The notes below the pieces were generated by a model. It ran no database searches. It worked only from the letters and a program-made list of their open reading frames with translations, and was not told the origin of the DNA. A DNA stretch of 64,000 bases from Agrobacterium larrymoorei (GTDB taxonomy: Bacteria; Pseudomonadota; Alphaproteobacteria; Rhizobiales; Rhizobiaceae). The translations under genes and the position numbers were made by a program. The stretch is from positions 62,001 to 126,000 of the forward strand of contig NZ_JAUTBL010000001.1 in the NCBI RefSeq assembly GCF_030819275.1. Direction: 5' to 3'. Below are positions 36,153-46,219 of this stretch, piece by piece (position 1 is the first letter of the stretch; every line of letters starts with the position of its first letter).

Positions 36153-36171
36153 TTCCGATATTCAGTACAAA
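36153..36171 (+). promoter_or_regulatory. Direct repeat copy 2 in the hyuA/transporter gap
   Basis: TTCCGATATTCAGTACAAA, second copy of the element at 36094, closer to the plus-strand promoter (its -35 box begins 34 bases on). Confidence 0.55.
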
Positions 36172-36190
36172 CGGCTATCTCTGGACTAAT

Positions 36191-36232
36191 TAATGGAATT
36201 TCTCTTGACACTCAGAAAAAGGTCTCTTTATT
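36191..36232 (+). promoter_or_regulatory. Plus-strand promoter of the first peptide-transporter operon
   Basis: TAATGGAATTT (36191-36201) is followed by TTGACA (36205-36210) and, 16 bases on, TTTATT (36227-36232). The 11-bp element is the exact inverted copy of the one at 36060-36070. The transcript would lead to the ATG at 36357. Confidence 0.6.
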
Positions 36233-36356
36233 GTTTTCGATAACGACGGGACCAGTCCTGCACACTCTATTCGGACTGGTAGACACCAGGAAAAGGGGCC
36301 GCAGACGCATCACGCCGGCTGGCAAGCATGTATCAACACATAATGGGGAACTAACC

Positions 36357-37886
36357 ATGATACTCGATCGCCGTACCCTTCTAAAACTCACTGCCGCTTC
36401 CGGTGCCGCCTTCGCGATGGGCGCGCCACAAGCCTTTTCTGCAGCGGGCTCCGACACATTGCGTATCGGCCTCTCGACATATCCGGCCCATCTTAAGCCA
36501 TGGGTGAATGTCGGATATGCTGGCCAATTGCTCTCATCGCTGATTAATCGTTTCCTCATGGCCTACACGCCCGAAGGCAAGCTCGTCGGTGAACTTGCGG
36601 AAAGCTTTGAACGCGATGGCGACCGCACCTGGGTCGTAAAGCTCAAGGAGGCAAAGTTCTCCAACGGCCAGCCGGTGACATCTGCGGATGTTGAGTGGAA
36701 CATCGAGAAGATCAAGGCCGAGGGATCGGGTGCCTCGACGCGTGACTCCATGATGGACGTCGAGAAAGTGGAAATCGTTGACGACCGCACCTTCAAGCTG
36801 ATGACGAAGTTGCCGAATGCCGCGCTACCCGCTCTTTTCGCCAACCCCTTCCTCCAGATTATCGCCAAAGGTTCGACGGAGAAGCAGGATCACGGGATCG
36901 GTGCTGGTCCGTTTGTTCTGACGAACGCCGAAAAGGGTGTCGGTTTCGATCTTGAGGCCTCTCCGCATTATTTCAAAAGCGGCCTGCCGACATTCAAGAA
37001 GGCCCGTGTCACAGCCTACGCAGATGAAAACCTGCGAGTTGCCGCGATCACTGCCGGTGATGTGGATGTCATCGATTACGTTCCTTGGAGCGCAATGGAC
37101 CAGCTCGACAAGGACGCGAATGTGAAGCTGGAGACCGTCGCTACAGGCGCCTTCATGTTCCTATCGTTCAATGGAGCGGGTGTATTCAAGGATGCCCGCC
37201 TTCGGCGTGCCGTCGCACTTGCAATTCGTCGCGAGGAAATCGTCAACGGTGTATTCTTTGGTCGCGGCGCTGTCCTCGGCGGCGTCCCCCGCTCGCAGAC
37301 GACTCCCTTTTACAATGCAGAATTGGCGAACGCGCAGTCCTATGACCCGGACAAAGCAAAGTCGCTCATCAAGGAGGCAGGTGCGGAGGGTGTCACTGTT
37401 AATCTGCTGTCCACGGCACAATATGGAATGCACCGCGACACCGCCGTCATCGTGCAGGGTCATCTCGCCGAAGTTGGTATCAATGTCACGCTCACGCTGC
37501 CCGACTGGTCAACACGTGTTACGATGGGCAATCGCGGCCAGGGAGATTTTGCAGTCCAGGGACTTGGTCTTGAGACCTTCGATCCCGACGCTGCAAGTTC
37601 GCTGATTGACCCGACACTGTCTCCGACGTTCTTCCGCTCACGCAATTTCGAGGTTCCGGGGCTAACAGATCTTCTAGCGAAGGGTCGCGCCGAGTTCGAT
37701 CTGGAGAAGCGCAAAGCCATTTATGCGGAAGTCGACAAACTCGTCATCGAGTACACGCCTTTCTGCGGGCTTTCATATCGCGCCACAGGCTTCGCGCACC
37801 TGAAGCAGGTCAAAGATTTCCACATGCTGCCGGATCAGATCTCCCCGTTTTCCGGGCGTCTCTTCGACGAGCTTTCGATATCGTAA
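36357..37886 (+). CDS. ABC peptide-type substrate-binding protein (Tat-type signal)
   Basis: A 509-residue family 5 solute-binding protein. The ATG at 36357 gives a signal with the twin-arginine pattern DRRTLLKLTAA and a cleavage site near AFSAAG, so export by Tat is likely. The mature protein has the DppA/OppA features LVGELAESFERDGDRTWVVK and VTSADVEWNIEKIKAEGSG. Proteins of this family bind di/oligopeptides, opines, nickel complexes or sugars. It leads an operon with DppB, DppC and fused DppDF. Control with the divergent hyuAB pair suggests a cyclic amide or peptide-like ligand. Confidence 0.93.
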   Translation: MILDRRTLLKLTAASGAAFAMGAPQAFSAAGSDTLRIGLSTYPAHLKPWVNVGYAGQLLSSLINRFLMAYTPEGKLVGELAESFERDGDRTWVVKLKEAKFSNGQPVTSADVEWNIEKIKAEGSGASTRDSMMDVEKVEIVDDRTFKLMTKLPNAALPALFANPFLQIIAKGSTEKQDHGIGAGPFVLTNAEKGVGFDLEASPHYFKSGLPTFKKARVTAYADENLRVAAITAGDVDVIDYVPWSAMDQLDKDANVKLETVATGAFMFLSFNGAGVFKDARLRRAVALAIRREEIVNGVFFGRGAVLGGVPRSQTTPFYNAELANAQSYDPDKAKSLIKEAGAEGVTVNLLSTAQYGMHRDTAVIVQGHLAEVGINVTLTLPDWSTRVTMGNRGQGDFAVQGLGLETFDPDAASSLIDPTLSPTFFRSRNFEVPGLTDLLAKGRAEFDLEKRKAIYAEVDKLVIEYTPFCGLSYRATGFAHLKQVKDFHMLPDQISPFSGRLFDELSIS

Positions 37887-38015
37887 GAACCGCGTCTGGC
37901 CGGTCCTGTGCAAACAGGGCCGGGTTCCATCTCTTCTCCACCATGCATTTTCTTTCAGAACGATGACATCGTTCTCGAGACGCATTGCATGGCAGACTCG
38001 CGGAGGATTGCCCTC

Positions 38016-38963
38016 ATGTTCTGGTTCATGCAGAGAATTGCCATTTCCCTGGCGCTGCTCTGGGTCGTCACCAGCCTCGTCTTCCTTTCAATCTATATGG
38101 TTCCCGGCGACCCGGCAGAGCTTCTTCTCTCCGGCGACGGCATGACACCCGACCCGGCATCGATCGCCCAGCTTCGCAGCGAGCTTGGCCTCGATCGTCC
38201 AATTGCCTCCCAATATGCCGATCGCCTTGCTGGCCTTCTCCGCTTCGATCTCGGAAACTCCATGATCGACGGCTCGCCGATAGGCCCGGAAATCGCCAAA
38301 CGGCTACCCCGTACGCTGGAACTGGTTGCCGCAGCCGCACTCATAAGCCTTATAATCGGTATTCCGACAGGTGTCGCGGCAGGCTTGAGGCAAGGCAGCA
38401 GGTTTGACCGCATATCGAATTTCATCGCCGGTTTTGCCCAAGGCATACCCGTTTTCGTCGCAGGCACCATTATCATCCTGCTTTTCGCCCAGATATGGAA
38501 GCTCGTTCCGGCCGGAGGATATGTCAACTTCAGCGACGACCCGGTCAAACACCTGATCCTGCTTGCGATGCCGGCCTTTGCCATCGCGCTTGGTCTTGCG
38601 GCGATCGTCGTTCGCATTGCCCGTGCCTCGGTGCTGGACGTTCTGCCGCTGGATTATGTTCGTACGGCGCGTGCAAAAGGTCTGCCGCAAAGACGGATTG
38701 TGGTCCGTCATGTTCTTCGCAACGCGCTGATGCCAGTCATCACAGTTTTCGCCCTTAATCTCGGCGGCCTGTTTGGCGGCACGGTTCTGGTCGAATATGT
38801 TTTCAATTGGCCGGGGCTCTCCGGAATGCTGGTCAGCGCCGTCAATTCTCGTGATTATCCGAGCGTGACCGCCGTCATCCTTGTTATTTCAGCTCTCTTC
38901 ATCACGCTCAATCTCATCGTCGATATTGTGTACGGCATCACCGATCCAAGGGTCCGCAAATGA
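38016..38963 (+). CDS. Peptide-type ABC transporter permease, DppB
   Basis: A 315-residue DppB/OppB permease. The ATG at 38016 has GGAGG nine bases upstream; in-frame starts at 37908 and 37989 are less well placed. The first helix follows at once (RIAISLALLWVVTSLVFLSI), then VPGDPAELLL and the typical LDVLPLDYVRTARAKGLPQR loop that meets the ATPase. Six transmembrane segments are expected. It follows the binding protein by 129 bases and overlaps dppC by ATGA. Confidence 0.94.
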   Translation: MFWFMQRIAISLALLWVVTSLVFLSIYMVPGDPAELLLSGDGMTPDPASIAQLRSELGLDRPIASQYADRLAGLLRFDLGNSMIDGSPIGPEIAKRLPRTLELVAAAALISLIIGIPTGVAAGLRQGSRFDRISNFIAGFAQGIPVFVAGTIIILLFAQIWKLVPAGGYVNFSDDPVKHLILLAMPAFAIALGLAAIVVRIARASVLDVLPLDYVRTARAKGLPQRRIVVRHVLRNALMPVITVFALNLGGLFGGTVLVEYVFNWPGLSGMLVSAVNSRDYPSVTAVILVISALFITLNLIVDIVYGITDPRVRK

Positions 38964-39796
38964 CACGCTCACTTCGTCTCATCTGGCCGGTGCTGTTCGC
39001 ATTCGTCGCGGTTGCCTGTCTGCTGGCCCCTCTCCTTCCACTATCGGATCCGTTGAAGATGAACATGGGGCAGCGCTTTGCTGCACCTTCCGGCAGCTTT
39101 CCACTGGGTCAGGACGAGATGGGCCGCGATATTCTGTCTCGCATGCTGTTTGGTATCCGCATCTCGCTTTTCATCGCTCTGTCGACGTCACTCCTATCGG
39201 GCGTCATCGGTACGGCGCTCGGCATATTCGGTGGTTACATGCGCGGCATCTCCGAAATCTTCACGCTCCGGGCTATGGATATCGTTCTTTGCTTCCCGCC
39301 GCTTCTGCTGGCTATGCTTGCCGTCACGCTTTACGGCCCCGGCCCGATGACGCTGATCCCTGTTCTGGCTGCGGTCTTTGTTCCAGGCTTCACACGTGTG
39401 GCCTATGCCAGTGTCTTGACGGTCCGCTCTCAGGACTATGTGGAGGCCGTGCGGGCCATGGGCGCCAGCAACGGCCGGATCATGGTGAAGACCATTCTAC
39501 CGAACATCGTAGGCCCGCTTCTGGTCCAGGCCAGCTTCGTCACCGCCGCTGCCGTCGTCCTTGAATCGGGGCTCTCTTTTCTCGGACTGGGTGTCGTCCC
39601 GCCCTCTCCCTCGCTTGGCCTGATGATCGGAACAGGTCGCGCGGCGATCGTCCACCAACCCATGCTGCTCGTCTGGCCATGCTTGGCACTGGTGATGATG
39701 ATCCTGATCCTGAACGGCGTGTGCGATCTCCTGCGAGACTGGCTAGATCCACGCTCCGCAGCAGCATTGGGCGGCGTTGGCAAGACGGGTGCATAA
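38960..39796 (+). CDS. Peptide-type ABC transporter permease, DppC
   Basis: A 278-residue DppC/OppC permease. It has the family phrase PLGQDEMGRDILSRMLFGIR (about residues 49-68), SLFIALSTSLLSGVIGTALG, and the loop QDYVEAVRAMGASNGRIMVK facing the ATPase. The start overlaps the dppB stop. It pairs with the preceding protein in one heterodimeric channel. Confidence 0.95.
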   Translation: MTRSLRLIWPVLFAFVAVACLLAPLLPLSDPLKMNMGQRFAAPSGSFPLGQDEMGRDILSRMLFGIRISLFIALSTSLLSGVIGTALGIFGGYMRGISEIFTLRAMDIVLCFPPLLLAMLAVTLYGPGPMTLIPVLAAVFVPGFTRVAYASVLTVRSQDYVEAVRAMGASNGRIMVKTILPNIVGPLLVQASFVTAAAVVLESGLSFLGLGVVPPSPSLGLMIGTGRAAIVHQPMLLVWPCLALVMMILILNGVCDLLRDWLDPRSAAALGGVGKTGA

Positions 39797-39808
39797 GGAA
39801 AAGGTATT

Positions 39809-41632
39809 ATGACCGAAGCAACGCCTCATCCTGTCCTTTCCATCCGGGACCTGAAAATCTCCTTCCTGCGCGATGGCAAGTTCAACGCCATCGTCCGCGA
39901 CCTCAACCTCGACATTCATGCCGGCGAAACCCTTGCGATCGTCGGCGAGAGCGGCTCTGGCAAAAGCGTTTCGGCGCTCTCGGTCATGCAGCTTCTGCCG
40001 CAAAATGCGAGCAGGATCGAGGGTTCCATCAAGTTGAAGGGAGAGGAGCTGATCGGCACCTCGCCGTCTCGGATGCGCGAGCTTCGCGGCAACCAGATTG
40101 CAATGATCTTTCAGGAGCCTATGACGAGCCTCAACCCCGTGCTGACGGTGGGTGAGCAGATCGCGGAACCGTTGATCGCCCACCGCGGCATCTCCAAAAA
40201 GGAGGCGCGGACAGAAACACTCAAGCTGATGGAAAAGGTACGCATTCCGTCCGCGGCCAGGCGCATCGATGATTATCCGCATCAATTTTCAGGCGGTATG
40301 CGCCAGCGCGTCATGATCGCGATCGCCTTGGCCTGCCGCCCGGCACTTCTGATCGCCGACGAGCCAACGACCGCTCTAGACGTCACGATTCAGGCGCAAA
40401 TCCTCGACCTCATCAAAACCCTTCAAGAAGAGGAAGGCACTGCCGTCCTGTTCATCACGCATGATATGGGAGTGGTCGCTGAAATCGCCGATCGGACCAT
40501 GGTACTGTATCGTGGCGATCAGATCGAAACAGGCGCGACGACCGACGTCTTCGCCGCACCGAAGCGGCCCTATACACGGGCACTGCTGTCCGCTGTCCCT
40601 CAACTGGGCTCAGCCGGCGGAGGCGGTCCACGCCCTTTCCCAGTCATAGACATGGAAACCGGTCACGCACTCCCAGTTCCTCCCCGACAGGACACCGTCG
40701 ATATGTCAGGCATACCGCTTCTGGAGGTAGAGAAGCTGTCCGGCCGTTTCGAAATTCGCTCCCCCTATACACGCAGGGTGCAGGCGCGTATTCACGCGGT
40801 TGAAAATGTCAGCTTTTCTCTGGCTCGTGGCGAGACCTTGGCTATCGTCGGAGAGTCGGGTTGCGGAAAATCGACCACTGGACGCCTGCTGGCTGGACTG
40901 AACAATCCGCAATCAGGCTCAATTCGGATCAATGGCAATGACGTGAAGTCATTCCATAGGGCCGATCTGTCACGACAAGTACAGATGATTTTCCAGGATC
41001 CGTTCGCCAGCCTCAATCCCAGGCTGACGGTTGAGAATGCCATAGCGGAACCGCTTCTCATTCATGGGCTGGACACCGTGCGGAATGCACGTCAGCGTGC
41101 CCGCGATCTGCTTGCCGACGTTGGTCTATCGGCTGATATGGCTAAGCGCTATCCGCATGAGTTTTCCGGGGGACAGCGCCAACGCATCTGCATCGCCCGC
41201 GCATTGGCCTTGGAGCCTAGCCTTATCATTGCAGACGAAGCCGTTTCGGCACTCGATGTTTCCGTCAAGGCACAGGTCGTCAACCTTATGCTGGATTTGC
41301 AGGAAAAGCTGAAGCTCGGCTTTCTGTTCATTTCCCACGACATGGCGGTGGTCGAGCGTATCAGTCATCGCGTGGCGGTAATGTATTTGGGAGAAATCGT
41401 CGAGACCGGACCACGCGAAGCTGTGTTTTCCAACCCGCAACATCCTTATACCCAGCGCCTGCTATCAGCTGTTCCTCTCCCAGACCCCTCCCGAAGGAAA
41501 ATGCGCCATAAACTGCCTGTCGGGGAACTCCGCAGCCCCGTTCGGGACAAGAATTTCAGCCCTCCTGCACGCAGTTATCGGGAGGTTTCTCCCGGACATG
41601 TCGTCCAGGTCTGGTCGGAAGACTGGTTCTGA
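39809..41632 (+). CDS. Peptide-type ABC transporter, fused double ATPase (DppD-DppF)
   Basis: A 607-residue protein with two complete ATPase domains in one chain. The first has [15 protein letters not shown] (about 47-61), [15 protein letters not shown] and [15 protein letters not shown]. The second has [31 protein letters not shown] and [15 protein letters not shown]. Each is followed by the oligopeptide-ATPase C-terminal sequence [16 protein letters not shown] type. Second-domain Walker B has Ala instead of Pro after Glu (DEAVSALD), common in this subgroup. It ends the operon. Confidence 0.95.
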   Translation: MTEATPHPVLSIRDLKISFLRDGKFNAIVRDLNLDIHAGETLAIVGESGSGKSVSALSVMQLLPQNASRIEGSIKLKGEELIGTSPSRMRELRGNQIAMIFQEPMTSLNPVLTVGEQIAEPLIAHRGISKKEARTETLKLMEKVRIPSAARRIDDYPHQFSGGMRQRVMIAIALACRPALLIADEPTTALDVTIQAQILDLIKTLQEEEGTAVLFITHDMGVVAEIADRTMVLYRGDQIETGATTDVFAAPKRPYTRALLSAVPQLGSAGGGGPRPFPVIDMETGHALPVPPRQDTVDMSGIPLLEVEKLSGRFEIRSPYTRRVQARIHAVENVSFSLARGETLAIVGESGCGKSTTGRLLAGLNNPQSGSIRINGNDVKSFHRADLSRQVQMIFQDPFASLNPRLTVENAIAEPLLIHGLDTVRNARQRARDLLADVGLSADMAKRYPHEFSGGQRQRICIARALALEPSLIIADEAVSALDVSVKAQVVNLMLDLQEKLKLGFLFISHDMAVVERISHRVAVMYLGEIVETGPREAVFSNPQHPYTQRLLSAVPLPDPSRRKMRHKLPVGELRSPVRDKNFSPPARSYREVSPGHVVQVWSEDWF

Positions 41633-41818
41633 GGTTGGACAAGATCGCGCTGCCAATCTCATTCGTAGGTGTACTCGAACGAATATTGAATACTGTCTTC
41701 AGCCGACCCAAAGGCCAATCTATATCAGCCTGCAGGAGCACTTCACTTTTCAAGCCATCTGCCGCTTATTCAATAATCCGATCGCGCCCCCAACCTGCTT
41801 CTCAGCTCCCATTTTGTC

Positions 41819-44167
41819 TTAGAGCCAGTTCAGCGCCTTTGCTGCCTGGATGGCTTCGGACCGCCGATTACAATCGAGCTTACGGAAAAGGTTGCCCAAG
41901 TGGAACTTCACAGTCACTTCGGAAATGTTCAGCGTCTGGGCGATCTTCTTGTTCGACATACCACTGGCCAGCAGTTGCAGCATCTGTGCCTCTCGCTGTG
42001 AAAGCCCGCCCTGCAACGCACGCGCCTTGGGCGAATTTACCGAGTCTGCAAAAATGGTCAGCGCAGTACGGACATCGGAAGACGTCTCGATGAAACTACG
42101 GATGCGGCGATTATTCAAAAGCGGTGCCAGGAATAGACGCTCCTCAGACAAGACGCCTCGGCAGCCAAGCCGGGTCGCCGATTCGAGGGCTGTCAGGATA
42201 TGCGCACGCGCAGACACGTTGTCGCGGCGCTGATGAGCGGCATAGCTCTGCCAGATCTTGAGGGCCACCTTCTCGCGGTTTGTCACTTTGGGATTTGCGA
42301 TCATCGCATCAATCTGCCGAGACAGATAGGCTCGCGGCGTAGAAAGATGCACCGCATCGCGCAGCCATGCCATCACGTAAGCGATCTCATCGCGGCGCGC
42401 CAGCCGCGAAAGATCCTCATGTGCGCTTTCAACCCAGTTGCGCCCCATGGGCATGCGAATGGCCGAAAGCGTCGCCGCAGCATCGGCCCATCGGTTGGCG
42501 TTCTGGTACGCGATGGCCGTCCTGATCTCCATCATCGCATGGAACTGAAGACCTTCCGACAGATGGATCCAAAGACCGTCAAGAAAGCCGGGCCGCACCG
42601 TCATCGGGAAATGGTCGATCAGCACCTGCGACGCATAGAATAACGCAAACTGCATAAGGCTCGGCCAGATTTCCGCCGCGGCGAAATCCTCGAATTCCTG
42701 CTCGACGAAGTGCAGCAGGTCGCGAGGCTTCCCCGCTTCGTAGGCAAGGCAGGCCTCTGCAAGCCGCAGCATGCGGAACTCCTGCGCCGCATCATGCGGC
42801 ACCTGCTCCAGCTGCGCCCTCGCTTCCTGCGCTGCCCGGCGCGCCAGAAGAACATCCCCGCTCATCAGCCGCAAGACGATCTGATGGAGATGGATGAAGA
42901 ATTCAAGCAGGGGCTGCCCCCCCATTTTGCCAAAGTAAATGAGGGCGCGTGCGGCTGCAGCTTCTGCCTCGCGGAAGTTGCGGCGGCGAATCTCGAACTC
43001 CAGCAGGGCATTATAATAGGCGGCCCGTTGCCGGTAGTTGTCCAGCGGGTAATCCGCCATGAACTCCCCGAACCGTGCAATCATCGCGTCATTCGGGGTC
43101 AGATCCTCGGCAATCATCAGGTTCAGCCGGAATGTTTGGGCAGCAAAGGAAAAGCGGGAGTCCCGCGCCAACACTTTCAATGGATCGAGATAGTCAGATC
43201 CAAGGCTCTTGCTGACCAAATGCCGCACACGCTGCAACTCGCCCTGTTTGAGCAAAGCGCGGGTGACGGCAAAAAGAACAGTCTCGTTCGTCGCAATCAT
43301 ATCCTGCGAGAACCGCATGATGATCTCGCGAAACCTGTCAATGCTGCTGCGATAGATCAGTTCACGCCCATGCGCGCGCTCAAGGATTTGCGCGGCCTGT
43401 GTCTCGTAACCGCGGTCAAGCAGCATCGCCATGGCCGCAAGCGAATTGCTCGCTCTTTCAAAAGCCGTAGCCACCTCCATCACCGCGCTGCCGGCCTTCA
43501 AGGTATCAAGACGCTCCCTGGCAGCCCGGGTTAAACGGTGTATGAGTAAGGGGTGATCCTCGGGATGTCGCGTCAGAAAGGGTGGCAGCAGCTCCGCCCA
43601 TTCCGCCTTGAGTTCTGCAGAAGGACTTTCCAGCCAGAAGCAAAGCTCAACCGTTTGCGACGGGGAAAGATGCGACAGATAGTTTTCTCGCAGATAGTCC
43701 ACGCACAACGCTTCGTCCGGTTGCTGGGCAAGAGGCAGGAAAGCAGGCCAGCCGGCATAATCGTCAAGCGCTGCGCGCCGCTGCTCTGGTGGGAGGTATT
43801 CGGCCTCCTCTTTCCCCAGGCTGAGATCATCCGGGCCAATAGTGACCGAGCGGAGATGCAGGATTTGCCGCGCCAGCCCACTGATCCGTTGCTCGGGACG
43901 ACAGGCTATGACCAGGAAACGCAGATCCTCAAGAGGTCCAGCGGGCATACGCACTGCCCGCGCGGAGACTGGAACGTCCCACAAAAGGCAGCCCCTCGCC
44001 ACATCATCGCCTCGCGGTTGAAGTGAACGGCATACAGGTGCGTCGAATTGTGTCGCCAGCATTTCCAACAGGATGCTCTTACCGGCTCCTGCGGGCGCTC
44101 GCAGAAAAACCACACCGGCGCTCTCGCTGGTGATGCGACGACATAATTGGGTTCGCGGCAGTAGCAT
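41819..44167 (-). CDS. Large LuxR/MalT-type transcriptional regulator
   Basis: A regulator of 782 residues from the ATG at 44167; a longer frame to 44317 would cover the divergent promoter. The N-terminal part has Walker A APAGAGKS (residues 24-31) followed by a NACHT/STAND-like ATPase. A long helical repeat region follows, and a LuxR helix-turn-helix at about 718-782 (LSQREAQMLQLLASGMSNKK, SEVTVKFHLGNLFRKL). Proteins of this layout are ATP-dependent activators that assemble on direct repeats. It lies between the two peptide transporters and is divergent from the second. The 186-base gap to the convergent operon end (41633-41818) shows no gene. Confidence 0.92.
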   Translation of the reverse strand: MLLPRTQLCRRITSESAGVVFLRAPAGAGKSILLEMLATQFDAPVCRSLQPRGDDVARGCLLWDVPVSARAVRMPAGPLEDLRFLVIACRPEQRISGLARQILHLRSVTIGPDDLSLGKEEAEYLPPEQRRAALDDYAGWPAFLPLAQQPDEALCVDYLRENYLSHLSPSQTVELCFWLESPSAELKAEWAELLPPFLTRHPEDHPLLIHRLTRAARERLDTLKAGSAVMEVATAFERASNSLAAMAMLLDRGYETQAAQILERAHGRELIYRSSIDRFREIIMRFSQDMIATNETVLFAVTRALLKQGELQRVRHLVSKSLGSDYLDPLKVLARDSRFSFAAQTFRLNLMIAEDLTPNDAMIARFGEFMADYPLDNYRQRAAYYNALLEFEIRRRNFREAEAAAARALIYFGKMGGQPLLEFFIHLHQIVLRLMSGDVLLARRAAQEARAQLEQVPHDAAQEFRMLRLAEACLAYEAGKPRDLLHFVEQEFEDFAAAEIWPSLMQFALFYASQVLIDHFPMTVRPGFLDGLWIHLSEGLQFHAMMEIRTAIAYQNANRWADAAATLSAIRMPMGRNWVESAHEDLSRLARRDEIAYVMAWLRDAVHLSTPRAYLSRQIDAMIANPKVTNREKVALKIWQSYAAHQRRDNVSARAHILTALESATRLGCRGVLSEERLFLAPLLNNRRIRSFIETSSDVRTALTIFADSVNSPKARALQGGLSQREAQMLQLLASGMSNKKIAQTLNISEVTVKFHLGNLFRKLDCNRRSEAIQAAKALNWL

Positions 44168-44202
44168 GACGATCAGCAAATAAATCACCGCGCGACAAAA
44201 AC

Positions 44203-44233
44203 CTATACCTTTCTTTAAAAAAACTATACCTTT
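44203..44233 (+). promoter_or_regulatory. Direct repeats in the luxR / second transporter gap
   Basis: CTATACCTTT occurs at 44203-44212 and again at 44224-44233. The copies are 21 bases apart, two helical turns, so both face the same side of DNA. They lie between the LuxR gene and the plus-strand permease gene. MalT-type activators bind direct repeats, so this is a candidate site for the LuxR protein. Confidence 0.55.
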
Positions 44234-44305
44234 TGCAGATTGCTCAAACTGGTTGTCGATGAAAACTTGTGCGCGGGAAAACGATGCACAAGGAACTTTC
44301 CATCG

Positions 44306-45334
44306 ATGCAGCAACATCCGCTGATGGCCATTTTGAACAGGCTCGGCACCTTCGTGCTGGTCATGGTCGCATTGTCCATCATGATTTTCGGCCTGGCGCG
44401 CGTGGTGCCCGGTGATCCGGCCAGAATGGCGCTGGGTCCCGCGGCAACGCAGGATCAGGTCGATGCGCTCCGCGCACAGATGGGTCTCGATAAACCGCTA
44501 ACCGTTCAATATCTCGACTATATCGGCAACGCCCTTCGGGGAGATCTGGGGTTCTCGCTCGTGTCGCAACGCCCCGTCACCACCGATCTCGCACAGACGG
44601 TTCCCGCCACAGTCGAACTGGTGTTGGTCTCCGTCATCTTCATGTTTCTCGTTGCCATCCCGCTTGGCGTTATCACCGCACACTATCGTAACCGTCCGCT
44701 TGACCACATCGGTCGCATCCTCTCGCTCACCGGCGTGACGATCCCGAGCTTTCTGTTCGCCATCACGCTGCAGTTATTGGCTGCGCGCTTTCTTTCAGGC
44801 TGGCCGATCATCGGCAGGATCGATCACGCGCTCGGCTGGCAGGGTGGAGCAACCGGATTCATTTTGATCGACGGCCTTCTGGCTGGACGCCTGGATGTTG
44901 TCCTCGATGCGCTCAAGCATCTGGCGCTGCCGGCCTTTGCACTTTCCATGGCCGGTATCGGCCAAATCACCCGCATTACCCGCTCCTCGATGATCGAGAA
45001 CCAGCGCAAGGACCATGTCCTGACCCTTCAAAGCTTCGGCGTGCCGGAGAGAGTGATCATTTTTCGCTATCTCTTGAAGCTCTCCTCTATCGCTCCTCTG
45101 ACGATCATGGGGCTGGAGTTCGCTTCCCTTATCGGCAATGCCTTCGTCATCGAGATGGTCTTCGCCTGGGGCGGCTTCGCATCCTACGGTTTGAACGCCA
45201 TCCTTCAAAAAGATCTCAATGCCGTGACGGCCGTCGTCCTCGTCGCCGGACTGTTCTTCATCGTCGCAAACCTGATCGTGGATGTCCTGATCTCGATGAT
45301 CGACCCGCGCCTGCGCCGCAAGGAGGCTCGTTGA
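44306..45334 (+). CDS. Peptide-type ABC transporter permease, DppB (second system)
   Basis: A 342-residue DppB-type permease. The ATG at 44306 has AAGGAA ten bases upstream. The first helix is at about 10-32 (LGTFVLVMVALSIMIFGLAR), then VVPGDPARMALGPAAT, and the ATPase-facing loop with MIENQRKDHVLTLQSFGVPE. The binding protein of this system is not upstream but further down at 50610. The stop overlaps the next start as TGATG. Confidence 0.94.
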   Translation: MQQHPLMAILNRLGTFVLVMVALSIMIFGLARVVPGDPARMALGPAATQDQVDALRAQMGLDKPLTVQYLDYIGNALRGDLGFSLVSQRPVTTDLAQTVPATVELVLVSVIFMFLVAIPLGVITAHYRNRPLDHIGRILSLTGVTIPSFLFAITLQLLAARFLSGWPIIGRIDHALGWQGGATGFILIDGLLAGRLDVVLDALKHLALPAFALSMAGIGQITRITRSSMIENQRKDHVLTLQSFGVPERVIIFRYLLKLSSIAPLTIMGLEFASLIGNAFVIEMVFAWGGFASYGLNAILQKDLNAVTAVVLVAGLFFIVANLIVDVLISMIDPRLRRKEAR

Positions 45335-46215
45335 TGGCCGACATGAATATGCTTGAACCAACAGATCGCGGCTTCAGTGCCGGTTACATGATGTGGTATC
45401 GCTTCAGCCGCAATCCGGCGGCGGTCATTGGCTCGCTGATCTTGTTGTCGGTCTTGGTGCTGGCGGTTTTCGCGCCTTGGCTCACACCCTATCCGAAACA
45501 CATCGGCGCGGTCGTCGATTTCCGCGCGCGGCACATGCCCCCCGATCTGCAACATTGGTTCGGTACCGACAAAGCCGGACGAGACATCTTCTCCCGTACG
45601 ATTTTCGGGCTCAGAGTCTCGTTGCTGCTGGTCATCGGCGTGCTGGGCGTCTCGGTGCCCGTCGGCACGGTGCTCGGCCTCATCGCCGGTTACTTCGGCG
45701 GCTGGACGGAAAAACTCATCACTGGGCTGACGAATGTCATGCTGGCCATGCCGCCTCTCGTCATGGCACTCGCCGTGTCCAACCTGTTGGAACCGACGCT
45801 GATGAATGCCATGATCGCCATCACGCTGCTCTGGTGGACGTGGCATGCGCGACTGATCTATTCGGTGTCGAAGTCTATCGCATCAGAGGATTATATCGAG
45901 GCTGCACGTCTTGCCGGCGCCGGCCCGATGCACATTCTCTTTCGAGAAATCCTGCCCAACTGCGTCTCCGTCATTTCCGTCAAAACCACGCTGGATGCCG
46001 CCTTTGTCATCCTGTTCGGCGCGACGCTCAGCTTCCTCGGTTTCGGCGTCAAGCCTCCGACCCCTGACCTCGGATCGATGGTGGCCGACGGGCGCCAGTT
46101 CATGCCTGACTTCTGGTGGGAGGTGCTTTGCCCTGGTGCGGCCGTGCTTTACGTGACGCTGGGCTTCAATCTGCTAGGCGACGGCCTGCGTGACATGTTC
46201 GACGTGGAAAGCTAA
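45334..46215 (+). CDS. Peptide-type ABC transporter permease, DppC (second system)
   Basis: A 293-residue DppC-type permease. The ATG at 45334 follows AAGGAGG at 45320-45326. Key phrases are WFGTDKAGRDIFSRTIFGLR, GTVLGLIAGYFGGWTEKLIT and EDYIEAARLAGAGPMHILFR. It forms the channel with the preceding permease. The following ATPase gene starts four bases after its stop. Confidence 0.94.
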   Translation: MADMNMLEPTDRGFSAGYMMWYRFSRNPAAVIGSLILLSVLVLAVFAPWLTPYPKHIGAVVDFRARHMPPDLQHWFGTDKAGRDIFSRTIFGLRVSLLLVIGVLGVSVPVGTVLGLIAGYFGGWTEKLITGLTNVMLAMPPLVMALAVSNLLEPTLMNAMIAITLLWWTWHARLIYSVSKSIASEDYIEAARLAGAGPMHILFREILPNCVSVISVKTTLDAAFVILFGATLSFLGFGVKPPTPDLGSMVADGRQFMPDFWWEVLCPGAAVLYVTLGFNLLGDGLRDMFDVES

Positions 46216-46219
46216 CGCC

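Noticed and set aside
41633..41818. Possible terminator or small gene between the convergent transporter and luxR genes
   Set aside because: An ATTCGT...ACGAAT repeat is present, but there is no strong stem with a T-run and no good start with a ribosome site.
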